From: JAPWJZ01 sp038247245
GTDB lineage: Bacteria; Pseudomonadota; Alphaproteobacteria; Micavibrionales; UBA2020
NCBI GenBank assembly: GCA_038247245.1
Contig: JBBRVE010000020.1
Coordinates: forward strand, 1 to 39,540
Direction of reading: 5' to 3'
Length of the DNA: 39,540 nt
In this document: positions 15,671 through 24,282 of the stretch, piece after piece
Layout: each line of letters begins with the position of its first letter
How positions within the stretch are numbered: position 1 is the first letter of the stretch
Translations under genes and position numbers: made by a program
Notes under the pieces: generated by a model
Databases searched by the model: none
What the model saw: the letters and a program-made list of their open reading frames with translations, nothing else
Told to the model about the DNA's origin: nothing

Positions 15671-17002
15671 ATGGAATTTAAAGACTTAGGTCTCAGCGAT
15701 GCGGTTTTGAAAGCCGTTGAAGAAGCTGGTTACAAAACCCCGACGCCCATTCAGGAACAATCTATTCCGGCCGTGCAGATGTGCCGCGACGTCCTCGGCC
15801 TCGCGCAAACCGGCACGGGCAAGACCGGCGCATTTACCATTCCGATGATCGATGCGCTGGCCGGTGGCCGCGCCAAGGCGCGTATGCCGCGCTCGCTTAT
15901 TCTTTCCCCCACGCGCGAACTCGCGATGCAGACGGCGGAAAACTTCGACAAGTACGGCAAATACCAGTCGCTCACCAAGGCGCTGATCGTTGGCGGCACC
16001 TCGATGGATGAACAGATACGACTGCTCGACAAGGGTATCGACGTGCTGATCGCAACGCCTGGTCGTTTGCTCGACCTGTTCGAGCGCGGCAAGATTTTGC
16101 TCGCCGACATTAAAATTCTTGTGATCGACGAAGCCGACCGCATGATGGATATGGGCTTTATTCCCGATCTTGAAAAAATCGTGTCGCTGCTGCCCCCGAT
16201 CCGCCAGACGCTGTTTTTCTCGGCCACCATGCCGCCCGAAATCAAGCGCCTTGCCGACAAATTCCTGAGCAATCCGAAGATCATCACAATTTCCCCGCCC
16301 GCATCGACGGCCACGAATGTCGAGGCTTTCCTTGTACATGTGCCGCATTTCAAGCAAAAACAGGCCGCGTTCTTCAAGCTGTACCAGCAGGAAGGCATCA
16401 AGAATGCTTTCGTGTTCTGCAACCGCAAGCGCGATATCGAGGAAGTGCGCCGCTTCATGAAGTCGAAAGGCATCAAGGCCGACGCGCTGCATGGCGACAT
16501 GGAACAGTCGGAACGCACCGAGGCGCTGAACGCCTTCAAGGCCGGCACGACACAAGTACTGGTTTGCTCCGACGTCGCCGCGCGCGGTCTCGATGTGCAG
16601 GCGGTCTCGCATGTGTTCAACTGGGACGTGCCGAACCACCCCGAAGATTACGTCCACCGCATCGGCCGCACAGGCCGTGCCGGCATGAAGGGCCGCGCCT
16701 TCACGATGGCAACGGCAATGGATGACAAGGCGCTCCGCATCATCGAAAAGCTGATCGGCAAGAAAATCGACGTGCTGGAACTTGACATGCCCAAGGCACC
16801 GCCGCCGCCGCCCGAACGCGACCGTCCGGCCCCCGCTGTGCGCCAGCGCGAACGTCACCACAACCGTCACGAAAAGCAAAATCACCGTCACCGCCATGTC
16901 GATAATATCGAAATTGATTCCGACAAGCCGGAAAAACAGGAAAAGGCCGAGAAAAACGACGGCGGCTTTGGCGACGATGTTCCGTCCTTCCTCAGAAAAT
17001 GA
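15671..17002 (+). CDS. rhlE: DEAD-box ATP-dependent RNA helicase, RhlE-like
   Basis: The protein is 443 aa. All core motifs are present: Q motif (YKTPTPIQEQSIP), I (AQTGTGKTG), Ia (PTRELA), Ib (TPGRLLD), II (DEAD), III (SAT), IV-V (VLVCSDVAARGLD) and VI (HRIGRTGRAG). The last 70 residues are a Pro/Arg/His/Lys-rich tail, probably RNA-binding. RhlE-type helicases unwind short RNA duplexes in ribosome assembly and RNA decay with the degradosome; PNPase is encoded in the same window. The start has no strong Shine-Dalgarno but fits the Q-motif distance. Confidence 0.92.
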   Translation: MEFKDLGLSDAVLKAVEEAGYKTPTPIQEQSIPAVQMCRDVLGLAQTGTGKTGAFTIPMIDALAGGRAKARMPRSLILSPTRELAMQTAENFDKYGKYQSLTKALIVGGTSMDEQIRLLDKGIDVLIATPGRLLDLFERGKILLADIKILVIDEADRMMDMGFIPDLEKIVSLLPPIRQTLFFSATMPPEIKRLADKFLSNPKIITISPPASTATNVEAFLVHVPHFKQKQAAFFKLYQQEGIKNAFVFCNRKRDIEEVRRFMKSKGIKADALHGDMEQSERTEALNAFKAGTTQVLVCSDVAARGLDVQAVSHVFNWDVPNHPEDYVHRIGRTGRAGMKGRAFTMATAMDDKALRIIEKLIGKKIDVLELDMPKAPPPPPERDRPAPAVRQRERHHNRHEKQNHRHRHVDNIEIDSDKPEKQEKAEKNDGGFGDDVPSFLRK

Positions 17003-17011
17003 CCTGAACGG

Positions 17012-17040
17012 TTGACACCTCTCTGATTTTTCAGGAAAAT
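17012..17040 (+). promoter_or_regulatory. Possible promoter for lptD
   Basis: TTGACA at 17012-17017 and GAAAAT at 17035-17040 with a 17-base spacer, nine bases after the helicase stop. The -10 is weak, the -35 is perfect. Confidence 0.45.
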
Positions 17041-17087
17041 AAGCCGTTAAACCGGAGCTTTTCCGAATAACAAGCCGGGACGGGGTC

Positions 17088-19316
17088 TTGTCGCAATTTC
17101 ACCGCAAATTTTGGGGTAAACACGTTACGCAACGCGTGACGATGCTCGGGCTGTTTTTGATGCTCGGCGTGACAACGGGCGTTGCAGACACGCTGAAAAG
17201 CACCGATCTGCCGGTAGCGTTCAATTCCAAATCACTATCGCATGACGATGAAAAACAAACCGTCACCGCGCAGGGCGATGTTGAACTGGTGCAGGGCAGC
17301 CAGATATTGCGCGCCGACAAGATGGTCTATCACCTGGATACCGACACCGTCGAGGCGCTGGGCAACGTGTCGTTGCTGGATGAAGAAGGCAATGTCAGCT
17401 TCGCCGAATATGTGTCGCTGAACAAAAGCATGAAGGACGGCTTCGTCCACAGCCTGCTGTCGCTGCTGGCCGATGGCTCGCGTTTTACCGCCGCCGAAGC
17501 GCGCCGCGAAAACGGCACGAAAATGACGCTGACCGACGCCACCTATACGCCTTGTAAAGTCTGCGAAACCGACCCGCATCCGCTGTGGCAGATCAAGGCC
17601 GACAAAGTTATCCATGACGAAGCTGACCATTCGGTGAAGTACAAAAACGCGCGTCTTGAATTCGCGGGCGTGCCGCTGGCCTTCGCGCCGATTTTCTCCC
17701 ATGCCGATCCGTCGGTGAAACGCAAAAGCGGTTTCCTGCGCCCGTCTTACGGCTACAGCAGCGAACAGGGCGCGCATGCGCAGCTGGGTTATTACTTCGG
17801 CGATATCCGCCCCGATCTGGATGCGACCTTAAGCGTGCGTCCCACGACGCAGGCCGGTGTGCTGGTGCAGGGCGAGCTGCGCAAACGCTTTGAAAACGGC
17901 AGGATCCAGATGGATGTCAGTGGCGTGAAATCCGACCGCCACGAAGAAGACGGACGCGTGGAAGAAAACCGTTTGCGCGGCCACATCTTCGCGAACGGCT
18001 TGTTCGACATCGATGAAAAATGGCGCGCGGGTTTCAACGTGCAGCGCGCGTCCGATAAGGAATTCCTGCGCCTCTACGACATCACCAGCCAGGATGTGCT
18101 GGAAAGCCGCGCCTATGCCGAACGGTTTTCGGGCCGCGATTACACCAACATCTCGGCCTTCAATTTTCAGGACGTGCGCCTTGGCCTGCGCCCTGACCAG
18201 CCGGATGTGCTGCCCAGCCTTGAACACCGCAGCTATGGCGAACCGGATAAATTGTTCGGCGGACGCTGGACGGCGGGTCTTTCGACGCTTGAGCTGCGAC
18301 GCTCGGGCGATGATCAGGATGTGCAGCGCGGGTCGGTCGATCTTGGCTGGGAACGCCGCGACGTATCGCGTCAGGGCTTCGTGACACGCGTCAGCCTGTC
18401 AGGTCGCGGCGATTTTTATGCGGTGCAGGACAGCGCCGCAGCGGTCCTCAACCCCGCGCTCGAGAGCAGCACGACCGATACCCGCGGCATGGCGGTTGCC
18501 AGTGCGGATGTTTCGTACCCGCTGGTTCACCGCGTTGAAAAGGCGCAGGTCGTGATCGAGCCGCAGATCGGCCTGAGCGCCAGCCCGCAGACCGATGACA
18601 CGCCGCTGGAAATCCCGAACGAAGACAGCATCGACATCCAGCTTGATTCAAACAACCTGTTCTCCGGCAACCGCTTCCCCGGCATCGACCGCGTCGAAGA
18701 TGGCGCGCGGGTGAATTACGGTTTGCGCGCGGGTCTGTATGGCGATAACGGTCGCTATGGCCGCGTGTTCCTCGGCCAGAGTTACCGGCTGGATGATGAT
18801 GCGATTTTCCCCGCGGGTTCGGGGCTTGACGACAGGGCGTCCGATGTTGTCGGCCAGATCAACGCCAGCGTGTCAAAATACCTGAGCGGTGATTACCGCT
18901 TCCAGATGGACAACCGCAGCTTGGTCATTCACCGTCACGAATTCCAGGCGCATCTGGGCAATGACATGGTGAATGTGAACGGAAAATATATTTTCATTGA
19001 CCCTACGGCGGGCACCGGCTTCACTGAATCCCGCCAGCAGGCGCTGCTGGACGGCACCTATAGCTTCCGCCCCAACTGGTGGCTGAATGCGGGCACGCTG
19101 GTCGATATGGGTGAAGAGCCCGGCCTGCGCAAGGCGGCCTTGGGCATCAATTACGCAGACGAATGTTTTTCATTCTCGCTGCAGGGCGCGCGCAGCCTGA
19201 TAACGGAAGCATCAGGCCAAAACGGCACGGTGCTGATGTTGCGTGTGGGACTTAAAAATCTGGGCGAATTCAGTGCGCCCGGCATACGCCTGACAAAGGG
19301 TAGTGAAGAGGAGTGA
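17088..19316 (+). CDS. lptD: LPS-assembly outer-membrane protein LptD
   Basis: The protein is 742 aa, a good size for the family. LptD inserts lipopolysaccharide into the outer leaflet of the outer membrane together with LptE. A signal peptide (charged HRKFWGKH, then TMLGLFLMLGVTTGVA) is followed by the OstA/LptA-like jellyroll (KSLSHDDEKQTVTAQGDVEL, EALGNVSLLDEEGNV). The family hallmark CKVCETDPHPLWQIKADKVIHD leads to the beta barrel. A C-terminal Cys in YADECFSF may pair with the N-terminal Cys. The TTG at 17088 is chosen because GGGACGGGG precedes it and it keeps the positive n-region; an ATG at 17142 is the alternative. The usual surA/pdxA partners do not follow. Confidence 0.93.
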   Translation: MSQFHRKFWGKHVTQRVTMLGLFLMLGVTTGVADTLKSTDLPVAFNSKSLSHDDEKQTVTAQGDVELVQGSQILRADKMVYHLDTDTVEALGNVSLLDEEGNVSFAEYVSLNKSMKDGFVHSLLSLLADGSRFTAAEARRENGTKMTLTDATYTPCKVCETDPHPLWQIKADKVIHDEADHSVKYKNARLEFAGVPLAFAPIFSHADPSVKRKSGFLRPSYGYSSEQGAHAQLGYYFGDIRPDLDATLSVRPTTQAGVLVQGELRKRFENGRIQMDVSGVKSDRHEEDGRVEENRLRGHIFANGLFDIDEKWRAGFNVQRASDKEFLRLYDITSQDVLESRAYAERFSGRDYTNISAFNFQDVRLGLRPDQPDVLPSLEHRSYGEPDKLFGGRWTAGLSTLELRRSGDDQDVQRGSVDLGWERRDVSRQGFVTRVSLSGRGDFYAVQDSAAAVLNPALESSTTDTRGMAVASADVSYPLVHRVEKAQVVIEPQIGLSASPQTDDTPLEIPNEDSIDIQLDSNNLFSGNRFPGIDRVEDGARVNYGLRAGLYGDNGRYGRVFLGQSYRLDDDAIFPAGSGLDDRASDVVGQINASVSKYLSGDYRFQMDNRSLVIHRHEFQAHLGNDMVNVNGKYIFIDPTAGTGFTESRQQALLDGTYSFRPNWWLNAGTLVDMGEEPGLRKAALGINYADECFSFSLQGARSLITEASGQNGTVLMLRVGLKNLGEFSAPGIRLTKGSEEE

Positions 19317-19323
19317 TAAAAAT

Positions 19324-20052
19324 ATGAATTTCATGTCACATGAATTCGGCGGCCGCCGGTCGCGCCGCAAAAATTCGCAACGCAACCGTCGCATCGGCAT
19401 GGTGATCTTCATGATCGCGCTGCTGTGCGGCACCTGCTATTGGTGGGGTGGCGAAAAAGAACGCACCAGCCAGCTGGCCTTCAAGGAAAAGGCGACCAAG
19501 CTGACCGAAGAACGCGCGGGTCTGGACGAAGTCATCACCAAGCTGCATGCCGATGTGCAATCGACGCAGGTGCGTTACCAGCAGCTGGAGGAAAAATATA
19601 AACAGGAAGTGCCGCAGGGCGTATTCAAGCAGCTGACGGATCTTGTCAAAAAGCAGCTTGATTCAGGCATCAAGCCGGAACGCCTCGCCTTCCTGATCGA
19701 TGCCGCGCGCCCGCCCAAAAACTGCACGGAACCCGTCGTGAAACGCTTCGTCGTGAAGACGCCCGTCTATAGCGGCCCGCAGGGCGCGGTTGCGTTCGGC
19801 AACGGCGTTGTGACGGTGGCGGGTGACGGTCAAGCCTCCGTCAACTCCTCCGGCCAGCCGGAGGCATGGTACGACCCGGGCAAAAAAGTGAAACTGACCT
19901 TCACTGAAATCGGCGGCAAGCGCACGGAAAAAGAAGGCCTGCTGCCTGTGCAGCATTCGCTGGTCGTGGGCAACAAGGAATACCGCTTCACAATCGCGGC
20001 GGGCGAGCGTTCATTCATGAGCGTGACATCCGACAGCTGCGATTATCCTTAA
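19324..20052 (+). CDS. Membrane-anchored coiled-coil periplasmic protein, unknown
   Basis: The protein is 242 aa from the ATG at 19324 (GAGGAG at 19307-19312), seven bases after the lptD stop. It has a very basic start (GGRRSRRKNSQRNRR), one membrane helix (MVIFMIALLCGTCYWWG), then a coiled coil (residues about 48-95) and a beta-rich C-terminal domain with two cysteines (KNCTEP and SDSCDYP) that may form a disulfide. The topology is N-in with the bulk in the periplasm. I do not recognise a family. Tight spacing behind lptD suggests an envelope role, which is inference. Confidence 0.75.
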   Translation: MNFMSHEFGGRRSRRKNSQRNRRIGMVIFMIALLCGTCYWWGGEKERTSQLAFKEKATKLTEERAGLDEVITKLHADVQSTQVRYQQLEEKYKQEVPQGVFKQLTDLVKKQLDSGIKPERLAFLIDAARPPKNCTEPVVKRFVVKTPVYSGPQGAVAFGNGVVTVAGDGQASVNSSGQPEAWYDPGKKVKLTFTEIGGKRTEKEGLLPVQHSLVVGNKEYRFTIAAGERSFMSVTSDSCDYP

Positions 20053-20072
20053 ACAGCGTTTAAAAAATAACC

Positions 20073-20101
20073 GGAACCCTTTCACGTGAAGCCTGTTGGT
20101 T
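20073..20101 (+). promoter_or_regulatory. EcfG-like general-stress promoter, copy 1
   Basis: GGAAC at 20073-20077, a 16-base spacer and TGTTGGTT at 20094-20101. The alphaproteobacterial EcfG consensus is GGAAC-N16/17-CGTT, so this differs by one base in the -10. The same motif with the same spacing and the same 8-base -10 block precedes the next small gene. The spacer includes the palindrome TTCACGTGAA (20081-20090). Confidence 0.55.
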
Positions 20102-20103
20102 TG

Positions 20104-20159
20104 CCGCGCGAGGATAAAGAGATTTTCTGCACGACAGAAAATCCTTTTGTCCTCGGCGG
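20104..20159 (+). promoter_or_regulatory. Large 5'-end RNA hairpin
   Basis: GATTTTCTG (20121-20129) pairs perfectly with CAGAAAATC (20135-20143). The stem goes on outward for 11 pairs after one mismatch, then four more past a bulge: about 24 pairs with a 5-base loop. It begins about where transcription from the EcfG-like motif should start. No T-run follows, so it is not a terminator. A role in mRNA stability, a protein site or a small RNA is possible. Confidence 0.6.
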
Positions 20160-20240
20160 TTAAGCAGCTTTGGAATCAGTAATTTTCAAGGCCGTTTGCT
20201 TTAAACAAAGCACAACACAACGTATGAAGGATAATTACGC

Positions 20241-20465
20241 ATGAAAAACGAACAATCGCAAAACCCCTCGAAATCCTCCTCGTCATCCGCTTCGGGCCGC
20301 GACAGCAGCATTGAGAAAAAATCCACCTCGAAAGTCGGCGCGGATGAATTCGACATGGAAACGAAACATCCCTCGTCGCGCGATGGCGAAGTGCTCTCCG
20401 GCGGCGGCGACAAGGACTCCGGTTCCTGCTCGACCAGCGGCAACGGTTGCGGCACCAAGCAGTAA
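20241..20465 (+). CDS. Tiny disordered Ser-rich protein with C-terminal cysteines
   Basis: The protein is 74 aa, started by an ATG with AAGGAT upstream. The N-terminal part is a Ser/Lys low-complexity stretch, and the end carries two cysteines (GSCSTSGNGCGTKQ). No signal peptide or helix is seen; it is likely a disordered cytoplasmic protein. A terminator follows and an EcfG-like motif precedes, so it is a single-gene transcript. The end (cysteine, then KQ at the terminus) resembles that of the gene 0.25 kb downstream. Function unknown; a stress role is inferred only from the promoter. Confidence 0.7.
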   Translation: MKNEQSQNPSKSSSSSASGRDSSIEKKSTSKVGADEFDMETKHPSSRDGEVLSGGGDKDSGSCSTSGNGCGTKQ

Positions 20466-20510
20466 CGTTTCTGAAGGACGCGTTTTAAACGCGATCTAAA
20501 GAAAAGATAA

Positions 20511-20545
20511 GGCCGGGGGCGCAATGCTTCCCGGCCTTTTTCTTT
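20511..20545 (+). terminator. Intrinsic terminator
   Basis: GGCCGGG (20511-20517) pairs with CCCGGCC (20530-20536), followed by TTTTTCTTTTTTT. It ends the first cysteine-tailed gene. Confidence 0.85.
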
Positions 20546-20587
20546 TTTTACGACGTTAAATCATTGAAAATAAAAGGAATTATTTTG

Positions 20588-20616
20588 GGAACGCTACGGG
20601 ATGCGGTGTGTTGGTT
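20588..20616 (+). promoter_or_regulatory. EcfG-like general-stress promoter, copy 2
   Basis: GGAAC at 20588-20592, a 16-base spacer and TGTTGGTT at 20609-20616. Elements and spacing are identical to copy 1 at 20073, while the spacer sequences are unrelated, which argues for selection rather than recent duplication. The start codon it serves is at 20709. Confidence 0.55.
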
Positions 20617-20708
20617 ATTTGAAGAGGCAAGGGCGTTTAAAGCCGGTCTTTCAAAATGTTCTTGTCTCTTCACCTCGAAATTTATAACCAACGAACAGGA
20701 GACGTAGC

Positions 20709-20891
20709 ATGACAGAGATAAAAGAAAATACGCCGGCTCCCCGCAGCGGTTATCCGCAAATGCGTTGGGAAGGCGAAGGCGGCCCGCCCGCACCCGAAGA
20801 TGATGCAAAACTGGCCAAAGAAGAAACAACGGCAGCGCTTAAAGCAAAGCCTGACAGTTCCAAAAAAGGCGATTGCTGCTGCAAGCAGTAA
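20709..20891 (+). CDS. Tiny hydrophilic protein ending in a Cys triplet
   Basis: The protein is 60 aa, with the strong site AGGAG before the ATG. It is acidic and Pro-rich in the middle and ends SSKKGDCCCKQ. There is no signal peptide or membrane helix. It shares with its neighbour at 20241 the size class, a cysteine-bearing end finishing in KQ, an EcfG-like motif and a private terminator. A metal or redox role for the cysteine cluster is possible but unproven. I do not recognise a family. Confidence 0.75.
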   Translation: MTEIKENTPAPRSGYPQMRWEGEGGPPAPEDDAKLAKEETTAALKAKPDSSKKGDCCCKQ

Positions 20892-20939
20892 CAAGAGCTT
20901 CCAAGGGGAAACGGCTTTTGCAGTATTCCCTACGAAGGG

Positions 20940-20973
20940 AAAGCCCACAGAATTTCTGTGGGCTTTCTTTTTG
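20940..20973. terminator. Terminator between convergent genes
   Basis: The perfect 11-bp stem AAAGCCCACAG/CTGTGGGCTTT (20940-20950 with 20956-20966) is followed by CTTTTT. It ends the cysteine-triplet gene and may also stop leftward read-through from the glycerophosphodiesterase gene. Confidence 0.9.
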
Positions 20974-20976
20974 CGC

Positions 20977-21726
20977 CTAATGTTTCGGTGACAGGATTTC
21001 CATGATTGTATCGGGGTTGTCGGAGAATACGGTATCAACGCCCCAGCGGATCAGTTCCTTGGCCTTCATCTGGTCGTTGATGGTATAGGCGAGGATGGGC
21101 TTTTGCAGCTCCATATATTCCTCCACCTGATCGCGCGTGACGGTGTTGCCGTTGATGTTGATGGTCGCGGCCTCCAGGTATTCGGCCAGCTGGCGCCAGT
21201 TGTCCATGTGTTCGTCCATCAGGAAACCGCGCGGCCATTCCCCCATCATGTCCATCGCTGTTTCCAAACTCACATGCTGGAAGCTGGAGACGAGGGGCGG
21301 GGGCAGATCATCGGGCCAGATGCGCGTCGCCACATCCAGCATCACTTCGGCGGTTTCTTTCTCGCGGCCGGGGCAGGGCTTGATTTCAAGGTTCACGCCC
21401 ATGCCGCGCTCCAGCACCGTGTTCAGCAATTCCTCCAGCGTCGGGATTTTTTCGCCCAAAAAGCTTTCGCCGTACCAAGACCCGGCATCCATCTCCCGCA
21501 GTTCCGCCAGCGTGAAATCCTTCACAAGGCCGTCGACGCCCGTGCAGCGCAGCAGTTCCTCGTCGTGGAAAATGATCGCCTCGCTGTCTTTCGACAGCTT
21601 CACATCCACCTCCACCCATTCGCAGCCAAGGTCGGCGGCGGCATGGACGGATGACAGCGTGTTTTCCGGCGCATAAGCCTTCGCGCCACGATGGCCGATC
21701 ACGCGGGGGATGACGAGGGAGGTCAT
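20977..21726 (-). CDS. ugpQ: Glycerophosphodiester phosphodiesterase
   Basis: The protein is 249 aa, a cytoplasmic GDPD-family enzyme that hydrolyses glycerophosphodiesters to glycerol 3-phosphate and an alcohol. Motifs: IGHRGAKAYAPENT near the N-terminus (catalytic His and Arg), WVEVDVKLSKD (metal ligand) and IFHDEELLRCTG (second catalytic His). NLEIKPCPGRE carries a further metal Glu and Lys. No signal peptide, so it is the UgpQ rather than the GlpQ type. It lies alone behind pnp on the same strand, past the pnp terminator. Confidence 0.92.
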   Translation of the reverse strand: MTSLVIPRVIGHRGAKAYAPENTLSSVHAAADLGCEWVEVDVKLSKDSEAIIFHDEELLRCTGVDGLVKDFTLAELREMDAGSWYGESFLGEKIPTLEELLNTVLERGMGVNLEIKPCPGREKETAEVMLDVATRIWPDDLPPPLVSSFQHVSLETAMDMMGEWPRGFLMDEHMDNWRQLAEYLEAATININGNTVTRDQVEEYMELQKPILAYTINDQMKAKELIRWGVDTVFSDNPDTIMEILSPKH

Positions 21727-21809
21727 GGTTTCTTGCTCCTTTTAATTCTTAAGAAATATACAACAAATTGTTGTCGCGCGTCACCCCCTCGCATAAGGCT
21801 GCAGCAGCC

Positions 21810-21834
21810 CCCTCTCCCGCAAGGGCGGAGAGGG
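21810..21834. repeat. CCCTCTCCCGC-type palindromic repeat, copy 1
   Basis: CCCTCTCCCGC followed by an AAG loop and its imperfect complement ending GGAGAGGG. The same core occurs in the two repeats bracketing the DUF559 gene (32642-32681 and 33004-33043). This copy is a lone intergenic palindrome next to the pnp terminator. Confidence 0.65.
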
Positions 21835-21841
21835 GATTTAG

Positions 21842-21885
21842 AAAAGATAAAGGGCGCCAGCCGAAGCTGACGCCCTTTATCTTTT
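21842..21885 (-). terminator. Terminator of pnp
   Basis: A long stem: 21842-21856 (AAAAGATAAAGGGCG) pairs with 21871-21885, extended by CAGC/GCTG across a mismatch. A-rich and T-rich flanks make it usable on both strands. It lies 16 bases after the pnp stop. Confidence 0.85.
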
Positions 21886-21900
21886 AGCGGCAGATGCGTC

Positions 21901-24039
21901 TTACGACGCTTCGCGCTGCTGTGCGGGCTGAATGTCCTCGCCGGTCTTCTGGTCAATGGCTTTCATCGACAGCTTGATCTTGCCTTTTTCCATGCCGATG
22001 CATTTCACTTTCACTTTGTCGCCTTCCTTGACGACTTCGTCCACCGTTTTCACGCGGCGGGCAGCGAGTTCGGAGATATGCACGAGGCCGTCCGTTTTCG
22101 GCATGATGTTCACGAAAGCGCCGAATTCGACAACCTTCACGACAGTGCCGTCATAGACGCGGCCGACTTCTGCTTCAGCCGTGATGCCCTTGATCCATTC
22201 GAGCGCTTTCTGGATCGCTTCGGAGCCGACAGCCGCGACCTTGATCGTGCCATCGTCTTCGATATCGATCTTGGTGCCGGTTTTTTCGGTGATCTCGCGG
22301 ATGACCGAACCGCCGGAGCCGATGACTTCGCGGATTTTCTCTTTCGGGATCTTGATGGTGACGATCTGCGGGGCGTTCTGGTTGAGCGTTTCGCGCGCGC
22401 CCGTCAGTGCCTTCGCCATTTCGCCCAGGATGTGCAGGCGGCCTTGTTGTGCCTGCGCGAGAGCGATCTTCATGATCTCTTCCGTGATGGACGTGATCTT
22501 GATGTCCATCTGCAGGGCGGTGATGCCGTTCGCGGTACCCGCCACCTTGAAATCCATGTCGCCGAGATGGTCTTCGTCGCCGAGGATGTCGGACAGGACA
22601 GCGAATTTCGAGCCTTCCTTGATCAGGCCCATCGCGATACCGGCGACAGGACGGGTCAGGGGAACGCCCGCATCCATCAGGGAAAGAGCCGCACCGCAAA
22701 CGGACGCCATCGAGGACGAGCCGTTCGATTCAGTGACTTCCGACACGACGCGGATCGTGTAGGGGAATTTTTCTTTCTCCGGCAGCATGGGGCGGATCGC
22801 GCGCCATGCCAGTTTGCCGTGGCCGATTTCGCGGCGGCCGGCACCCGACATGCGCCCAGCTTCACCCACCGAGTAGGGAGGGAAGTTGTAATGCAGCATG
22901 AAGGTTTCATGGGATTCGCCATGCAACCCGTCAACCAGCTGTTCGTCGTCGCCGGTGCCGAGCGTGGTGACAACCACAGCCTGCGTTTCGCCGCGGGTGA
23001 ACAATGCCGAACCGTGGACGCGGGGCAGGAAGCCTGCTTCCGAAACGATGGCGCGGACGGTTTTCGTGTCGCGGCCGTCGATGCGGTTGCCGGTATCCAG
23101 GATGCCGTTGCGCACGATGTCGGCTTCGACATGCTTGCACATGGCTTCGATAAGGGCGGAGTTGATCGGGCCGGACTTGTCGTCTTTCGGCACGAGGGCT
23201 TCAACGGCCTTGTCGCGGGCTGCGTCGAGTTTCGCGACGCGTTCCTGCTTCACGCGGGTCGAGTAAGCGGCCTTGAAGTCTTCGCCGACGAGGTCGTGCA
23301 CTTTTTTCTCGAGCGCATCTGCGTCATAGCCTTTTTCGGGAAGGATCCACGCGTCTTTCGCGCAAGCCTCGGCCAGTTCGATCTGCATGTCGATGACGGG
23401 CTGGAAGCCTTTCCAGCCGAACATGACAGCTTCGAGCATTTTCGCTTCGTCCAGTTCGTGCGCTTCGGATTCAACCATCAGCACGCCTTCGCGGGTGCCG
23501 GCGACGATCAGGTCGAGTTTCGATGTCTTCATTTCGTCGATGGTCGGGTTCAGCACCAGTTCGCCGTTGATCAGGCCGACGCGCGCGGCGCCGACGGGGC
23601 CCATGAAGGGGACGCCCGAAATGGTCAGGGCAGCGGAAGCGGCGCAAAGTGCGGAGATGTCGCTTTCATGCTGCTGGTCATACGACAGGACGGTCGCGAT
23701 GATCTGCGTCTCGTTCAGGAAGCCCTTGGGGAACAGCGGGCGGATGGGGCGGTCGATCAGGCGCGAGATCAGGGTGTCGCGTTCCGTCGGACGGCCTTCG
23801 CGCTTGAAGAAGCCGCCGGGGATCTTGCCGGCTGCGAAGTATTTTTCCTGGTAATGCACGGACAGGGGGAAGAAATCCTGGCCTGCTTTTGCGGTTTTCG
23901 CGGCAACTGCCGTCACCAGAACGGTCGTGTCGCCATAGGTCACGAGGACTGCGCCATCGGCCTGACGGGCAATGCGGCCCGTTTCGAAGGACAGTTTCTT
24001 GCCTGCCCAGTTAATTTCTTTTTTCGTGATATTAAACAT
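21901..24039 (-). CDS. pnp: Polynucleotide phosphorylase
   Basis: The protein is 712 aa, a 3'-5' phosphorolytic exoribonuclease of mRNA decay. It has two RNase PH domains (residues about 10-230 and 310-540), a KH domain (IREVIGSGGSVIREITEKTG) and an S1 domain (GRVYDGTVVKVVEFGAFVNI). I choose the ATG at 24039 (MFNITKKE, the usual start) over 24057 because AAAGGAAAG lies just upstream. In many bacteria pnp directly follows rpsO; here rpsO is 7.3 kb away and the block between is on the other strand or unrelated, so pnp must have its own promoter in 24058-24282. Confidence 0.97.
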   Translation of the reverse strand: MFNITKKEINWAGKKLSFETGRIARQADGAVLVTYGDTTVLVTAVAAKTAKAGQDFFPLSVHYQEKYFAAGKIPGGFFKREGRPTERDTLISRLIDRPIRPLFPKGFLNETQIIATVLSYDQQHESDISALCAASAALTISGVPFMGPVGAARVGLINGELVLNPTIDEMKTSKLDLIVAGTREGVLMVESEAHELDEAKMLEAVMFGWKGFQPVIDMQIELAEACAKDAWILPEKGYDADALEKKVHDLVGEDFKAAYSTRVKQERVAKLDAARDKAVEALVPKDDKSGPINSALIEAMCKHVEADIVRNGILDTGNRIDGRDTKTVRAIVSEAGFLPRVHGSALFTRGETQAVVVTTLGTGDDEQLVDGLHGESHETFMLHYNFPPYSVGEAGRMSGAGRREIGHGKLAWRAIRPMLPEKEKFPYTIRVVSEVTESNGSSSMASVCGAALSLMDAGVPLTRPVAGIAMGLIKEGSKFAVLSDILGDEDHLGDMDFKVAGTANGITALQMDIKITSITEEIMKIALAQAQQGRLHILGEMAKALTGARETLNQNAPQIVTIKIPKEKIREVIGSGGSVIREITEKTGTKIDIEDDGTIKVAAVGSEAIQKALEWIKGITAEAEVGRVYDGTVVKVVEFGAFVNIMPKTDGLVHISELAARRVKTVDEVVKEGDKVKVKCIGMEKGKIKLSMKAIDQKTGEDIQPAQQREAS

Positions 24040-24282
24040 TCGTCTTTCCTTTTCCATTCGCCCCTTGCCAATAAGGATTGCTAAAAGGGGCTTTTACTTA
24101 CTTTTTCACCTTATTTTCGATTGAATAAATCGCATTAATGCCGAAGAAAGTCAAAGCGAAATAGACGGTATATGTAAATTAAAAGACGCTATCCGCACAA
24201 AACGCTGAAAATTGCGTTCAAACAGCGATTTCTTCGATAAACTTGCTGCTGACGGCCACCCGCAAATCACGGAAACCTCTTC

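Noticed and set aside
20104..20159. Terminator of the membrane-anchored coiled-coil gene
   Set aside because: The stem is strong but no T-run follows on either strand.
20877..20888. CaaX-type prenylation signal (CCKQ) at the end of the tiny protein
   Set aside because: Protein prenyltransferases of this kind are not expected in a free-living bacterium, and the neighbour with a similar end lacks a Cys at the needed place.
22078..24084. 668-codon rightward open frame
   Set aside because: It is the antisense shadow of pnp. The translation is rich in Asp, Arg, His and Phe as expected from a mirrored high-GC gene, and no family is seen.
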